Made by a program: the position numbers and the translations under genes. A stretch of 64,000 nucleotides of DNA from NCBI GenBank assembly GCA_951217055.1, contig OX578286.1, positions 28,464,720 through 28,528,719 on the forward strand, read 5' to 3'. The notes beneath the pieces are model-generated. The model was not told the origin of the DNA, searched no databases, and saw only the letters and a program-made list of their open reading frames with translations. Below are positions 1-12,724 of this stretch, in pieces (positions within the stretch are counted from its first letter, which is position 1; each line of letters starts with the position of its first letter). The DNA is from Gerris lacustris (Eukaryota; Arthropoda; Insecta; Hemiptera; Gerridae).

Positions 1-74
<74 letters not shown>
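1..74. repeat. (TA)n microsatellite
   Basis: Uninterrupted TA dinucleotides running in from the window edge. They directly abut a transposon that targets TA. Another 22 bp of TA follows that element at 1045-1066. Confidence 0.97.
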
Positions 75-77
<3 letters not shown>

Positions 78-1044
78 GGTGATCCAAAAGTTCGGCAACG
101 GCTTAATATCTTCAGTTATAATTGAGATATTAAGTTCCCGTTTGCGGGTATCTTAATCATTTGTAAAAAACTACTTTTTTGGTGGGAAATAATTTTTTCC
201 GCCATATTGGTTGCCGCCATATTGGATTAAACTTTGAAATTTTAAATTGGAACACCCATAAAGTGATACATTTTTGGAAAGCCATTAAAAAAAGAAAACA
301 TTTGCCGCAAACCCGAGCTTTCTATCTACTCCTGTTCCAAAATGGCGGACACTCAAAGTGTAAAAAATTACTCTTTTTTTGTTATTTTCAATAGTTTAGT
401 AAGATAGAAAAAATCGGTCCAAGACAACCCAGACTAACATTCTCATACAATCTCGGTCCCAGATCCCAGAGAACTGTTAGTTATCAAGTCATAGTTTCCG
501 AGATATTGATGAAAATTAATCTGATTACGTTGAAAATCAAAAACAAAAAGTAAACAACCACCTGTTGTACACTTTTTAAATAATACAAATTAACTAAGCA
601 TCGCCTAGGTTTATAATTGAAGCGAGCAATGCAATAAAAATTAAATATTATATTCATGTTTTATGGGATCTGGGACCGAGATTGTATGAGAATGTTAGTC
701 TGAGTTGTCTTGGACAGATTTTTTATATCTTACTAAACTATTGAAAATAACAAAAAATAGAGTAATTTTTTACACTTTGAGTGTCCGCCATTTTGGAACA
801 GGAGTAGATAGAAAGCTCGGGTTTGCGGCAAATGTTTTCTTTTTTTAAGGGCTTTTTTAAAAATGTATCACTTTATGGGTGTTCCAATTTAAAATTTCTA
901 AGTTTAATCCAATATGGCGGAAAAAATTATTACCCACCAAAAAAGTAGTTTTTTACAAATGATTAAGATACCCGCAAACGGGAACTTAATATCTCAATTA
1001 TAACCGAAGATATTAAGCCGTTGCCGAACTTTTGGATCACCCTG
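75..1044. mobile_element. Fold-back MITE with mariner-type ends
   Basis: Begins CAGGGTGATCCAAAAGTTCG and ends with the reverse complement. The arms are about 390 bp long (75-468 and 664-1044) and pair almost throughout, around a 195-bp unpaired centre. TA lies on both sides. The CAGGGTG start and TA target are typical of IS630/Tc1/mariner nonautonomous elements. No transposase is encoded; the open frame at 179-394 is just one arm. Confidence 0.9.
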
Positions 1045-1092
1045 TATATATATATATATATATATAATGTTTGTTGTTATTGTATAATATAT

Positions 1093-1550
1093 AATGTTAG
1101 TGAAAAAAAAAAAAAAATCCGAATTTATTTACTTCACATAAATGACAACCATCTAGAGAGCTGATCTTGAACCTATAAAAGGACAAATCTTTGTACAACG
1201 GATCTCCCCATTACCAAATCTAAACTGCGTCATCGATAGATTTGAAATAATATATAAATAATATAATCGATATATTTCCTGTTTTGCTGTCATTCAATGT
1301 TTATCACTAATTTATAAAAATCACAAATTTGAAACCCGTCAAAATGAAGATTGCGTAAATATGGGACATGGCAAAACAAATAAAATAACTTGAGGATTTT
1401 TTCCGAACTAACTTTCCATACAGCAAAATTTGCTGAAAGCCAATTATATTATGCTGAAAGATGGCTAAAAGTATTAAAATAATACATTGTTATCGTATTC
1501 TGAGCTATGATAAAAAATGTCAAATGTCTAGCTATTCGGGAAGTTAGTTA
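1093..1550. repeat. Dispersed repeat R1, copy 1
   Basis: About 460 bp that recurs in the same orientation at 15996-16464 with scattered substitutions and short indels. It starts after an A-run and ends near gctattcgggaagttagtt. No coding potential, no clear terminal repeats and no target duplication are visible, so the class is unknown. Confidence 0.85.
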
Positions 1551-1570
1551 AGTATACTACATAATGTTAT

Positions 1571-2308
1571 AAACAGGTCAAGTGTGTGCTAGTGAGCACA
1601 AAGCGAGGGTCCGTAGGCCACACTACATATATAGTTTTTAACTGTAAAGTGTATAAACAGTGTTTTTTTTAAATGCTAAAAAGCTTACTTTGAACAATTC
1701 TAAGGGTCTGATATTCTCAAAGCACACTCTGATAAAGTATTTTTTTTGCCACTGAACCGGACTACAACCATATAAATACATCGAAAAGACCAAAGTTTTA
1801 AAAAACGTATTTTGCCAATAAAAAATAAAATAATATTTTTTTCGAAATTTCCAAAAAGTGGTACACATCTTAACTTTTGGTCGAAGAATGTTCAGGAATT
1901 TTTTCAGATTTTTTGCACTTCACATAAGCGAGATAGAGGGGGGGGGGGCACGTTTCACACCCATTTCAAACTTGCCTACGCTCGCCCTATTAAAGTTATA
2001 TCCAAAGAATTATATATTTTTGTAATCAGCTCGACGTACCCTTTCATATGATACCCCTCACGGTGTCGAAATAAAAAAAAAAAAAATTTAACCCAAAAGT
2101 TTTTTTACCCTAATTGTTTTGAAAAAAAATTTTTTTAAGTCGCTATATTTTTAAAATATGTGGGTAGGTACAAGACACATACATGCCAAATTTCAAAGTG
2201 ATCGGACGAAAGGTGTAGCCGTGAGAGCACGCGACAGGACGGACGGACAGACAGACACACGCAGGAAAATATAATGGTCCTTGGTTTTGCCTACGGACCC
2301 TAAAAATT
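1571..2308 (+). repeat. Dispersed repeat R2, longest copy
   Basis: Starts aaacaggtcaagtgtgtgct and ends near ggttttgcctacggacccta. A short inverted motif, agggtccgtaggc / gcctacggaccct, sits near both ends. It contains a G-run (1938-1949) and a ggacggacagacag stretch near the 3' end. Related copies are at 26691-27101 (3'-truncated) and 39301-39755 (internally deleted). Noncoding, class unknown. Confidence 0.85.
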
Positions 2309-2848
2309 ATCTAAATAAACTACATAAATACTCTATGGAACTTTTATGTCGTTAGATCTTAGTTCAATCCTTTCAGGCATTTTTAATGATTGCTTTTATA
2401 TTTCAATGACACTTTTGAGAGAATAAAGTGTTTATAGAAAACTGAAATAAGAAACAAAAAAAATATTACAGGAAATGTGGTTGTTAAAGTAAGAAAGGGT
2501 TAACAGAAGAGTGTGTTTTACAGCTTCCTATATTTTTTTCCCGGGCCTTTTGTTTCCTTTTTCCCTCCGGCGGGAAAACAAAGGTTAATTTGAATGTGAC
2601 ACTGATTTGTTATTACTCCTTAGAAAACCCCGGTCTAAAACTCTCCACACAGACTGTTTTCTGACAACTGAGAAATATTCCAACCATTTAAGAATCTCTC
2701 AGAACCTAGAATTGAATGAGAGTCGTTTGAACCAGACTGAAAAAAGAAATAGTACAACTACTGGTTTGGAAAATTGTGTTATTCTACATGGCTTAAAGCA
2801 TAAAATAAACTAGTGATGCGGTGCAGAAAGATCTCGCGTAGAAAAAAA
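2309..2848. other. Unassigned AT-rich sequence
   Basis: No repeat shared with the rest of the window and no believable exon. The short open frame at 2607-2813 has no recognisable domain or splice context. Confidence 0.5.
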
Positions 2849-3140
2849 GACAGCCAATTGGTGTGGCTTATAGATTCCTCGCATCCTATTACGCACCTTA
2901 TTGATTTTACAGTTTTAAAAACCATTATTGTCTAATTTGTTTAATTGTTTTCCCCATTTTTTAAATCTGTCAAAATTGTTTTGATTTTTTTTGCATAAAT
3001 TAAAGTATCAATTTAAGCAAAAGTAAAGAGCGCAGACGGTTCAAATTAATTTGGGGCTATCTGCGGGTTAGTTTCAATAAACTATAAAAGTTTCATACAA
3101 ATCGATAAGTACTTTTGAAGCTATAGGTGTAAATTAATGC

Positions 3141-3450
3141 ATAAATTAAGTTGAAGCAAGAAAAAACATGGGTAAATAGGAGATTTATTGATAAAGTATT
3201 CGATTAAAAATTAAAAATAATAATACTACTTTTAATACAGATTATAATATGTTAGGTTTTAAATAAAATGGTAAACAAGGACTCCAAACCCTAACTGGGT
3301 GTCACGGCCAAAGGCCGATTTGAAGACAGTGTTACTAATTTATGAATAAATATAATAGTTATAAATATTTTTAAAATTATTAAGATGTTATCAAGGTATG
3401 TATGTAATAACTTATGTTCCTTTTTTATGACTTCAATAAATGGCGATTGA
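3141..3450 (+). mobile_element. Probable 5'-truncated LINE 3' tail
   Basis: Interrupts family A. It ends with cttcaataaatgg followed by short GATT repeats, a tail typical of several non-LTR retrotransposon clades. No reverse transcriptase is left, so this rests on the tail and on its intrusion into a known repeat. Confidence 0.45.
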
Positions 3451-3590
3451 TTGATTGGTTCGCAAAAATTGAGCGAAAAACACGGAACCAAAAATGTTCT
3501 CTGATGTCTGAAATGGATTTCTGTCTTGGAATATTTGAAATCAGAGACAAAATATTTTTGTTCATCAGAACGATCACATAGCTTCCGTTA

Positions 3591-3774
3591 AGCCTCGTTC
3601 ACACGATGTCACTAATGCCGTGACATTTAATGCCATGACACTGCTTGACACTCAGCGTCTTAGTTATAGTGCGTTTAGTGCCATGACATCTACTGTTCAT
3701 ACGACGACACTCGGTGACACCAATGTCGCAGCATTGAATGTCGCGACATTTATTGTCATCGTGTGAACGAGGCT
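3591..3774. mobile_element. PIF/Harbinger-type MITE (184 bp)
   Basis: Terminal inverted repeats agcctcgttcacacgatg / catcgtgtgaacgaggct, flanked on both sides by TTA (3588-3590 and 3775-3777). The empty site can be read from other family A copies, where ccgttaccttcggtaagc is continuous, so the 3-bp duplication is directly demonstrated. The interior is built of short gtcgcgacatt-like units. Noncoding. Confidence 0.9.
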
Positions 3775-3801
3775 TTACCTTATGTAAGCTCGGACGCAAA
3801 T

Positions 3802-5019
3802 TTTTTATATTTAAAAGTTGTACCGTATAATTGAATATTTAAAATTAAAAAGTGATCTTATATTGTAAAGTATTTTTTGTTTAAATGTTAATGTTTTTAT
3901 TGTTAAAATAATAGTAATGCATTAAAAAGGAATTTAATTGGATTAAGTTAATAACAAATATAATGTTTAAATACTTTGTTTACTTTGCGTTTCTTGTTTG
4001 AATTTTTGGACGACGCTTAAAACGGTTTAAAACAAGATTATAAAGACTTGAACATCGTAAATCACAAAGCCTGTTTAATCCCTTACTTTAGTAAATCTCT
4101 TCATGCCACACAGTTTACGGTTGTAATTTCATTATGCATTTGAAATTTGTAGGTTTTCCTGTACAGGAACAAAAGAGGGTTAAACGTGGTTATAAGAATG
4201 AGGTTTTTGGAGGGTTAGGCTGAACCTGCAATGCTTGCATGTATTTAGTATCCTACTAGTCACACCCTCCTCCCTAACTCCCTACATGTTGAAGAGCTTA
4301 ATTTGCACATGTTGTTACTGAGAGTGAATAAGTAAGGTAACAATTCGAATACAGTCATAAAATGTAGTTTTACCTGATTAAGTACCGCTGTAGAGGAGTT
4401 ATTGTATATGGAAGGAATATATTCTACTATTTTATTGCCCTTTCGTATTTTCCCCTACAAAGGTAACTTAGAAGGGGACATGCAGGTGAATTGTATCGTC
4501 CTATTGCAACCCTCGCAAGCAATAAATCATACAAATTTCGTAGCACTATGGATAAGGTACTGACGTTAAGAGCTTAACTAAATCCTTCTACGAAAGTAAT
4601 TATATATGGAGGTAGCTTTTCATGCACAGCTGAATCCAGAGAAGAAATAGAAGCAAGAAATAAGTTATTTTAAAGGATTTTTCTGTGAAATCCATTCTCA
4701 CCTTTACCTGGATAAATTCTATTTCCTATATTTCAACATTTTTTTTTCTCTATGTATTATAATGATTTAATTTCCGTTTTCATTTATGTCTACTAAATTT
4801 AAAAAAGAAGTGGAAAATTGATTTATAGTTTATTTTTCGAATTTAATTTTTCTTTTTTTCCATAAATAGTTCATTTTAATTTATTTATTCAATTTATTTT
4901 TTCGACATGAATATGCTGGTCTGAGTGTTTTGGAATTGAGAGTAGGAGAATAGTCTAACCCCTCGACTATATTCTGCCATCAAGTGGGAATTAAAAGTAG
5001 AAATTAGGGAATACTACAA
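3802..5019. other. Unassigned AT-rich sequence
   Basis: No coding region, RNA gene or repeat shared elsewhere in the window was recognised here. Confidence 0.5.
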
Positions 5020-5175
5020 ATCTCAAATTATTTTGTGTTTAACCCCAAAATCTCAGATGATTTTGTGGTGATCCCCAAAATCTCAGATGATTTTGTGGTG
5101 AACCCCGAAATCTTACATAATTTTGTGGGAATCCCCAATAATCTCAGCTGACTTTGCGGTAATCCCCAAAATCAA
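5020..5175. repeat. Minisatellite, unit about 30 bp x 5
   Basis: Consecutive units around aatctcagatgattttgtgg plus an aaccccaa-type spacer, progressively diverged toward the right. Confidence 0.9.
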
Positions 5176-5251
5176 GTGTAATAAGAGCAAAATATATAAA
5201 TTAAAATTGGTAATAGTGTGACTGCGGTGAAATAGTAATTTCTTTTGGTAA

Positions 5252-5905
5252 TTTTTAGGGTTTCGAGGTCATCCTAGGAACCCTATGCTTTTGGTAGTTC
5301 GTCCGTCCATCCGTCCGCCGCATCTTGGCGTATATCTCCTGACCTACTGAAGGTATAGACTTGAAATTTGGTATACAAGTTAAAATTTTTGGATCAAAAA
5401 CAGAAAAACTATTGCGAACTTAAACACTCAAAATTTCTGCGATCTGCGATCAATTGCGAATAGATCGCAATATTTTATATTTTTTGTAATTTTCAAGTTG
5501 AGAATCATTTCAAAGGTATTGAAAAGTAGATTACAAATTTATATTGCGTTTCCAAAATTTCGGCCATTTTATCCCCCAAAAAATTAAAAACCCACCCAAA
5601 ATGTACCCCCCCCCCCCCCCCCCCCCCTGCACTCTGCAATACCCCATTAGGATAGGTCCTAAAAATAGGGCAACAATACATAAATATACATCTCTGCAGT
5701 CCAATAAAATTTCCGGGAGTTGATTTTAAAAAAATCAAATTTTAGAAATTTTGGGAGGCCGTAACTCCAGAGCCCCAAGATTTTTATTATTTGAAAATTC
5801 GAAGGTATCATTTTAAAGGTATTGAAATCTGGTCCACAAAAATATATCGTGTTTAAAAAATAGCGGCCATTTTACCCCTAAAATAACCAAATAAGTGCAT
5901 ACCGA
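5252..5905 (-). repeat. Family E repeat (minus copy)
   Basis: Reverse complement of the repeat at 24098-25496 and 41006-42142. Shared features are an end at agggtttcgaggtc, the gtccgtccatccgtccg stretch, a homopolymer (here C22, 5605-5626) and the segment around the motif aaatttccgggagttga. It holds about two of the 290-bp internal units. Confidence 0.85.
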
Positions 5906-7490
5906 TGATACTTAAGGATAATATTATTAAACATGAAACTTTTAAGTATTTAAGATATTTTTGACGCGCACCACGTAGGAAAAATATAGCGAACTCAAAA
6001 ATATCAGCCGTTCAAATCCAAAATGGTGGATAATTCATGAAATGGTTTTCTCTTTATATTAAGTTTATTTTTGGATTTTATTTATGATTATTATTATTTA
6101 AATAAAAAATTAATCTTTAATGTATGTAGTTTTTGTTTTTGTTTTCTTTATTTTATGCTTTTCATAGTATATTTATATATTTTTTTAATTCTCCAGGCAA
6201 ATTGTTCGTTTTCTTTTGGTACGTTGCCTCCAAGTATAAAGGCGTTTCCCTCTGGTTTATTTCTTCTGCGTGTTATTTATTAGTTGCAGGAGTAAAGGTT
6301 CCGTGAGTAGCCTCAACCCAAAAAAGGGTCAAAGGTATAAAGTTAAACACGATAGTAGAAGTATTCTCCTGTTTGTTTTTTCAGGGGGGTATTTCTCTTT
6401 CTCTCTCTTTCCTTTTTATTTAATCTTCATTCCTTGTTTTGTTTTTGTTTTTTTATACAAAAGTTATGTAAAATAGGGTCCTAACAGGAAAATAGGGATA
6501 AAAGAAACCTAAATCCTTGAACCTACAAAAACCTTATTCACTATGAAATAAGAGGTTTTTTTACTAGAGAGTTGTAAATGTTTTCTAGTTTTCTTTAATA
6601 CCTTTTTCCTCCTTCTTAAAGCTGATAAAAACAAGATTAAAACCTGGTTTTCGCAGCGAGGAATACCAAACATGAATTTATTACCTTCTGAAAGAGGTGG
6701 GGGGGGGGGGGAGGTTTGGAAAATGTTCGGCAATTTATCTACTAAAGCCAAAAACAATTCTGTTTTTTGTTGTTTAGGGATTTTTTTTTTTTTTTAGTTG
6801 TTTTTGTTCGTTTCCATTAAGGATTATTTTTTTGTTTCGTTTATTTTAATAAAAAGCTTCTTCTGGATTCTTTTAAAGGCTTAATTTAAAAGAGATTCAG
6901 GGGGGGGGGGGGGTTGGAAAAAGAAGAAAGAAAACCCCAAAATCACTTTATTAGAATTTAAAAATACGAACACAGAACTAAATTGAAGTTACCTTTGCTT
7001 TTAATAAATAAATATCCTTAATTTTATATATCCTCAATCGCCTATTGGAAATATATAAGTATGTATTAAATCAGTATAATATGCTTAGATATTAACATTA
7101 TTTTGGTTATATGAAGAAGAAGAGCTTCCGCGATAAAAATGTTCTTTATAGTTTCCAAAAAAAGAAAAAAAAAAAAAAGAGAATTATAAAATTAATATGT
7201 TTAAAAGAGAGATTTCTGAACAAAGTTTCGATCCCCGAAATAATTTAGTTTGACCTCATAAAATGATTCTAATAACACTATTTGGGGAGCGGTGTGATCG
7301 ATAGTTAATCTATATTATACAAACTATAATAATCTATAATCTATACAAACCATTTTCCGAAAAACAATTGCCTACATAGATAAAAATCCCTTTGGCTTAA
7401 AAATTTCTAACCAGAGAGAAAGAGAAATGGAGGGAAAAAATTAATTGTGTTTTACAGAACATAATTATGTAATTTACAGACTTTTTCTTC
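5906..7490. other. Unassigned AT-rich sequence with G-runs
   Basis: No gene recognised. Two poly-G tracts (about 6697-6711 and 6900-6912) and long T or A runs are present. None of the open frames has domain or splice support. Confidence 0.5.
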
Positions 7491-7675
7491 GGGCGGATAA
7501 CGGGCTTTAGTAAAATGAATATTTGTTCCAAACTTAAAACTAAATTGGTCGACTTTTACTCTAATTATCGTCATCGGTTGATTTCATGACGGTCGTTTTT
7601 ATTCGGTTTCACTCACGGACTGTTTATCTGTCAACTAAAGACGCTGTAATGTGCCTTAAGAAACTTCGTTCCAAT
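7491..7675 (+). repeat. Family B repeat, diverged copy
   Basis: Matches 32690-32985 in order and orientation: gggcggataac, a tttactctaattatcgtcatc segment, tcactcacggac in place of tcactcccggg, and gtgccttaagaaactt at the end. Confidence 0.7.
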
Positions 7676-8339
7676 AACTCGGCAGTCTACTTTAAAACCC
7701 AAATATTCATCCGAAGTTACAAAAATAATAACAACAAAATTTATTGCAGAGTTAAATTTTTTATTCTGCCCAAAAGTTTAAATTCTAGAGTGAAATTCTT
7801 ACAAATTAGAAATATTATTTGTTGTGACGATTCATTGACCTTGCTGCTATTTATCTTTTATGTTTGGAAATACACATGTTTAATAATTTACAAGTAATAC
7901 GTTATATTGGGTGATATACAGAAAATTTCCTTCTTTTACTGAAGTGCGACTGTCAAGTTTAACAAATTTACAAGGAATACGTAACAGTGTGGACGACGAA
8001 CGAAGTTCGTTTGATAACGGAATACCGATTTTTTTTAAAAATAAGAAAATATCAACAAAAAAAAAACAACTTATTATTTGTCCTTTTTAAAGGATGCTGA
8101 AGATTTTTTTTTTTTAGTTTTGATACCGAGGTAATATTAAACAGTTGAAGAGGATTATTCACACTAACCGAAAGAAAGTTAAAATATCGAAGTTTCTGAA
8201 TATCTAAGTCTCCAAGTTTGAAGTTCAAAAAGGAAAAACCTTTTCCAAAAAGAATCTAAAACATGATCCAAGTTGTTACAAGTAAAGGGCGAAAACCCTT
8301 TCTATAGCGAAACCTTGGGGAAGGGTTGGTGGCAGTTTG
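7676..8339. other. Unassigned sequence
   Basis: AT-rich. The 103-codon frame at 7586-7897 starts inside a repeat and has repeat-like composition. Nothing else was recognised. Confidence 0.5.
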
Positions 8340-8655
8340 ACAACACTTCTCTCTCCTGCCTTTATCTCTCTTTCCATGATCTCTCATTCTATAGTATCAC
8401 TCTTTCTATAGTATCTCTCTTTCTATGATATCCGTCTTTCCAAGGTATCTCTCTTTCTATGATATCTCTCTTTCAGTGGTACCTCTCTTTCTATGATATC
8501 TCTCTTTCAATGGTACCTCTCTTTCTATGATATCTCTCTTTCAATGGTATCTCTCTTTCTGTAGTATCTCTCTTTTCATGGTATCTCTCTTTCTATGATA
8601 TCTCTCTTTCAATGGTACCTATATTTCTATAATATTTCTCTTTCCATGGTATTCT
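8340..8655. repeat. Pyrimidine-rich minisatellite, unit about 19 bp
   Basis: About 16 units of the form tctctctttctatgatatc alternating with tctctctttcaatggtacc. One strand is strongly pyrimidine-rich. Confidence 0.92.
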
Positions 8656-8656
8656 A

Positions 8657-9310
8657 CTCTGTGAAAATGTTTAGTGCCTCCGATTTCATAAAATTCCAAG
8701 ATTGAAATCCGTTTCAGACATCAGTGAACATTTTTGGTTCCGTGTCTGTCTGTTGCTCAATATTTTCGAACCAATATATCCTAAAAACTACTACTAAAAA
8801 CTAATGAAATTTGGATGGTAGTTCATCATAAGGCCATTCTTAGATCATTACCTGTTTCAAAAAATCTGAACCCATTTGTTTCTCTTTCACATGCGCACCA
8901 ACCACTTATTTACACCTATATCTTCAAAAGTACTTATATCTATTTTTTTTATGAAATTTAGATAGTTTGTCGAAAGTACCTCACAGATAATACCAAGATA
9001 AAATACCCCAGTTTAATTTCAACAGTTTTCGCTATTTCAATTTTGCTAAACTGATACTTGATTTCATATAAAAAATCAATCATTTTCATTTTTGACATTT
9101 TAAAAAAAAGTAGGGGGAAATAAAAATACTTTTGACAATAATAGGCTGTAAAAGGATAAAATAATTTAAGTATACGAAATAAGATGCGATGAAGCTATGT
9201 GCCACTCTAACGTTATCCGCCCAAACGTTTGCACACAACGCTAGCGTAAACGAAAGCTCCAAATGTAAAATTGACATTTTAGGACGGGAAAAATTCTAAA
9301 ATTTGGTAAA
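8657..9310 (-). repeat. Family A copy fused to family B end
   Basis: The minus-strand family A body (8657-9110) is followed by the A-type end gatgcgatgaagctatgtgccac, then at about 9207 by family B sequence gttatccgcccaaacgtt...gctagcgtaaacg. Diverged, noncoding. Confidence 0.8.
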
Positions 9311-9999
9311 ACAAACACAATTCGGTGTTCGTAAAACCAACATCGACACCTCTATGATGTGTTAAAGATCGCTGAAACTATATTGAAGTGGACCTAAACG
9401 TCGGACCTACTTTGTACAAGAGAAAGTAAAATACGACTGAGTTTTGTAATCTCTAAATATTCTTAAAGGAAAATCCCATGTAAATACATTCTTCTATTAA
9501 GTGTTACATTTCGTTTTGTCGTTCGTTTTAAAAAAGCAGTGTTTTGAGATTTAACTAAAAAAACCTAAAACATCTATGTTAGAGAAGTCAGATTTATAAG
9601 ACTGGTTGCAACTTTACTGTGGGAGTGTGACAGAATGAGTTATAGCTACAACCTCGGTTACAAAATCCCCAAGAATTAAACCTTCAGAGAGAAGTACGTA
9701 CACTTGCCGAACTACCGACAAATCTTCCATGGCATTTTAACAATAATGAAGGAGTTTTTGTCTCCTTCAAGTCTCCCTTAATTCTTGTTTTGTATTTCAG
9801 TCAAAAAGTAAAAGAAAAAAGAACATGAAACGTTTCAAATTATATAAATCAGCGATCTAAAGCAAAATTGGTGTATTACCTTTGTTATGTCTTTCACCCT
9901 CATACTCAATGTTATAAAACTATATAGTATACGATGTATAGCAAGACTTATATTAATACTATTGGCACATGTTAATTAAGAGCCCTCTCCCTAAAAGTT
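9311..9999. other. Unassigned sequence
   Basis: Nothing recognised apart from ordinary AT-rich sequence. Confidence 0.5.
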
Positions 10000-10312
10000 A
10001 GAGGTGGTTGGAGGTGGTTAGAGGTGGTTAGAGTTGGTTGGAGGTGGTTTGATGTGGTTAGATTTGGTTGGAGGTGGTTAGAGGTGGTTTGAGTTGGTTG
10101 AAGGTGGTTTGAGGTGGTCAGAGGTGGTTAGAGGAAGTTGGAGGTGTTTAGAGGTGGTTAGAGGTGGTTGGAGGTGGTTAGAGGTGGTTGGAGGTGATTA
10201 GAGGTGGTTAAAGGTGATTAGAGGTGGTTAGAGGTGGTTAATGGTGGTTTGAGGTGGTTAGATGAGGTTGGAGGAAATTGGAGGAGGTTGGAGGAGGTTA
10301 GAGGTGGTTAGA
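10000..10312. repeat. Decamer minisatellite (TTRGAGGTGG)n
   Basis: About 31 head-to-tail copies of a 10-bp G-rich unit, mainly ttagaggtgg and ttggaggtgg, with a few point variants. Strongly purine/G+T-rich on the plus strand. Confidence 0.95.
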
Positions 10313-10510
10313 GAGGCCATGCGATGCTTAGTATATAATATACTGTTATAATTTCACAAATATTGTGTTGATTTAAATATTGCTAAAGAATAGAATATTT
10401 TAATTCACGAAAGAAATCCATTTGAGAGGTGAAAATAAATTAAACGAGTGGAGAAGATGAAGTGTGAGAGAGTTAACTAAAAGGTTACAGTACTGAAAGG
10501 GCCTCGTCAA

Positions 10511-10650
10511 GACTACCGAACCGAACAGAGGAAACGAGTAAACATTGGTCTCTGAGCATGCCTAGTCTGAGATACTCTAGATACGCTAGCGTACTTTAGA
10601 CAGGACATGCGCAAAGTCGTTTCCTCTGTTCGAATCAGTTCTAAACCAGT
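10511..10650. mobile_element. Small inverted-repeat element, probable MITE
   Basis: Segment gaacagaggaaacga near the left and tcgtttcctctgttcg near the right pair with each other; the middle is gc-richer than its surroundings. Target duplication not resolved. Confidence 0.5.
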
Positions 10651-11636
10651 CCTCATTCCTCATGGACGCACGCGCATTTAACTAACTCCTGAACTAGGTC
10701 CAGGACCGTTCTTGAATTGCCTTTTGGAACAAACCTAGTATATCAGGATTATTTTAGCATAGGTGTAAAAATATGTCAATGTCAGGATATATAAACATGA
10801 GATTTATATCTGCGTCTAACATTATGTAGGTGTAACATTATGCAAAGGTCAAACTAAGAGATGTCAAGCTTTACCAGTAAAGTTAAGACATCAAATATAT
10901 TGCAAAAACTAATTTAGAATACAAACTAATTTAGAACATATATACTTCTTTTTCTTTTTACTCAAATTCTAAAGTTGATGTTTCTGATTGTCTCATATTT
11001 TTCCTTATCTTTTACAACATTATAAAACAAACGAAAGACGCCATTTTGAAAAGAAAATAAGAAGAAAACGAATAAGATAAATAAATATTATAAAAGAATA
11101 AAGTTTGTTTGAAATTTGCCTTAAAAAACTCTTTACTTGTCTAAAGCAAATAAAACTTAAGTCTTAGTTTGAAGAATGATAAAAAAAAGCAGTTTTTTTT
11201 TTAACAAGTTTTTATTTTTACTTCAAGTAGAGTTATTTGCCACCAAGTTTTCTCCTCTTTCGTGTCACAGAAACACTTTACCAAAACCAGACACTTCGGT
11301 TGAGCACTTTTCTAAAAAATAATTTGTTTTTCGACTTGAAAGAAGTGAAGTATTCAGGGGTTATTAACAAGTGACTTTATTTCTTTTATAATAGCAACAC
11401 TTAAATCAGAAAATACGTGATTTATCCGTGATATCAAGTTGGAAGTAAAAGCTCAAAGATTTAGACTAAGCACGATTTTGAGCAACTTAAATTGAACGAA
11501 GCACGAAGAGTTAAATTGATATGTTTGAAGTAAAAAAAAAGCTTATAAGTATAATAGATAGTATAAGACATAATATTTATAATACATAATATAGGTACTT
11601 AAGTTAAACACTACACGGTGGCAAATAAAAAAACCG

Positions 11637-11925
11637 CACTTTTTGGAACCAAGTTCCTTAAGGCACGTTCTGGAGCCCGGGAGTGAATCCGAAAAAAACG
11701 ACCAAAATCACCGTTACAAAACAACCGTCACGCAAAATCCGTCACGAAATCTACCGATGACGATAACTTGAGTAAAAGATCACCGAGTTAGTTGAAATTA
11801 GGTAAATATGTTCATTTTACCAATGCCCAGGCTGAGTTCGTTGGAAATCGTTATCAGCCCAAACGTTCACGCGCAACGCTCGCGTAAACTTAAGCTTAAA
11901 AAAGTCGGGAAAAAATGTTATTAAG
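11637..11925 (-). repeat. Family B repeat, minus copy
   Basis: Reverse complement of 32690-32985: aaggcacgttctggagcccgg, accgtcacgcaaaatccgtc, ctcgcgtaaac and a run-out at aaaaaagtcggg. Noncoding. Confidence 0.85.
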
Positions 11926-12332
11926 AAAGCCTGTTCCTTGACTTGTTTTGTTTATTTTTGTTATTTGACAAAATGTCACTTGGTTTTTTAAATATAGAAA
12001 ATATAATCACGGTCTTGTTAAAAGTAAAATTGATCTGTGCTGACGCTTATTTCAATATATTAGGTATATTATTATAATACTGCGTACTTAATCCAAGAAA
12101 AAATTCTAACTTCATCTATTTAATGAGACTAACAACTTTTTTAAAATATAATATATTTTTTTTAGTAAAACGAACACCGACACTATTATGAAGTGATAAA
12201 GATCGCTAAATTTATTAAAGTGGACCCAAAAAGTTTAAAATAAAGAAAACAAATTTTTTTCCGATATCTTCCGTTCTAACGTATAACGATTTTAATAAAA
12301 CTTCTTACACATTGTCTAAACAAGAGAATTGC
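11926..12332. other. Unassigned AT-rich sequence
   Basis: AT-rich sequence resembling the family B flank at 44290-44400 in places; no gene recognised. Confidence 0.4.
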
Positions 12333-12724
12333 TCAATTGATTACTCTGTCTGGGGTCTGGGGGATGATATGCGTTAATCAACTATTGCTGGGGCCATATC
12401 CCACTGGAGAAGAAGAATGCAGGCTGTCGTACATAAACTAGGAGGACTTATTGAACCATAAAATAAGTAAATCAGTAAAATATAATTATCTTGTTACATT
12501 CATTTTTTAAATACATTAACAAAACTACTCTTACAACGACTTTTTTAAGACCCTAATTCAAACCGTCATTGCATGTCTTTCACCCAATAGTTTATTGAGT
12601 TATACATATATAAAGTAGAAGAATGTAGAATGTAGTTTTCAGATCCCGCAAACCCCATATCTCTATCTATTACAGAAGCTGAGCTATTAGTGTTTAAACA
12701 ATTGCGGTTTTTTGGCCCACCCTG
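12333..12724 (+). pseudogene. Deleted mariner-type transposase, C-terminal end
   Basis: Reads IDYSVWG, then jumps to GDDMR*STIAGAISHWRRR and LIEP before a stop. In IS630/Tc1/mariner transposases the NP-(I/L)-DY segment carries the third catalytic acidic residue and is followed by about 40 residues that are absent here, so this is an internal deletion plus a stop (taa) inside the remaining frame. Downstream is the 3' untranslated part and an end ggcccaccctg followed by TA, as expected for a CAGGGTGGGCC terminal repeat. The same protein tail and 3' end occur at 37776-38155, and its missing middle is legible on the minus strand at 37482-37780. Confidence 0.75.

Larger units (their letters stand above)
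2849..3801 (+). repeat. Family A repeat, interrupted copy
   Basis: Left part (2849-3140) and right part (3450-3590, 3775-3801) of the commonest repeat in the window. The left end is marked by gccaattggtgtggc and the right end by the hairpin-forming segment gcttccgttacc...gctcgg. Two later insertions split it: a LINE-like 3' tail (about 3141-3450) and a Harbinger-type MITE (3591-3774). Confidence 0.85.
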
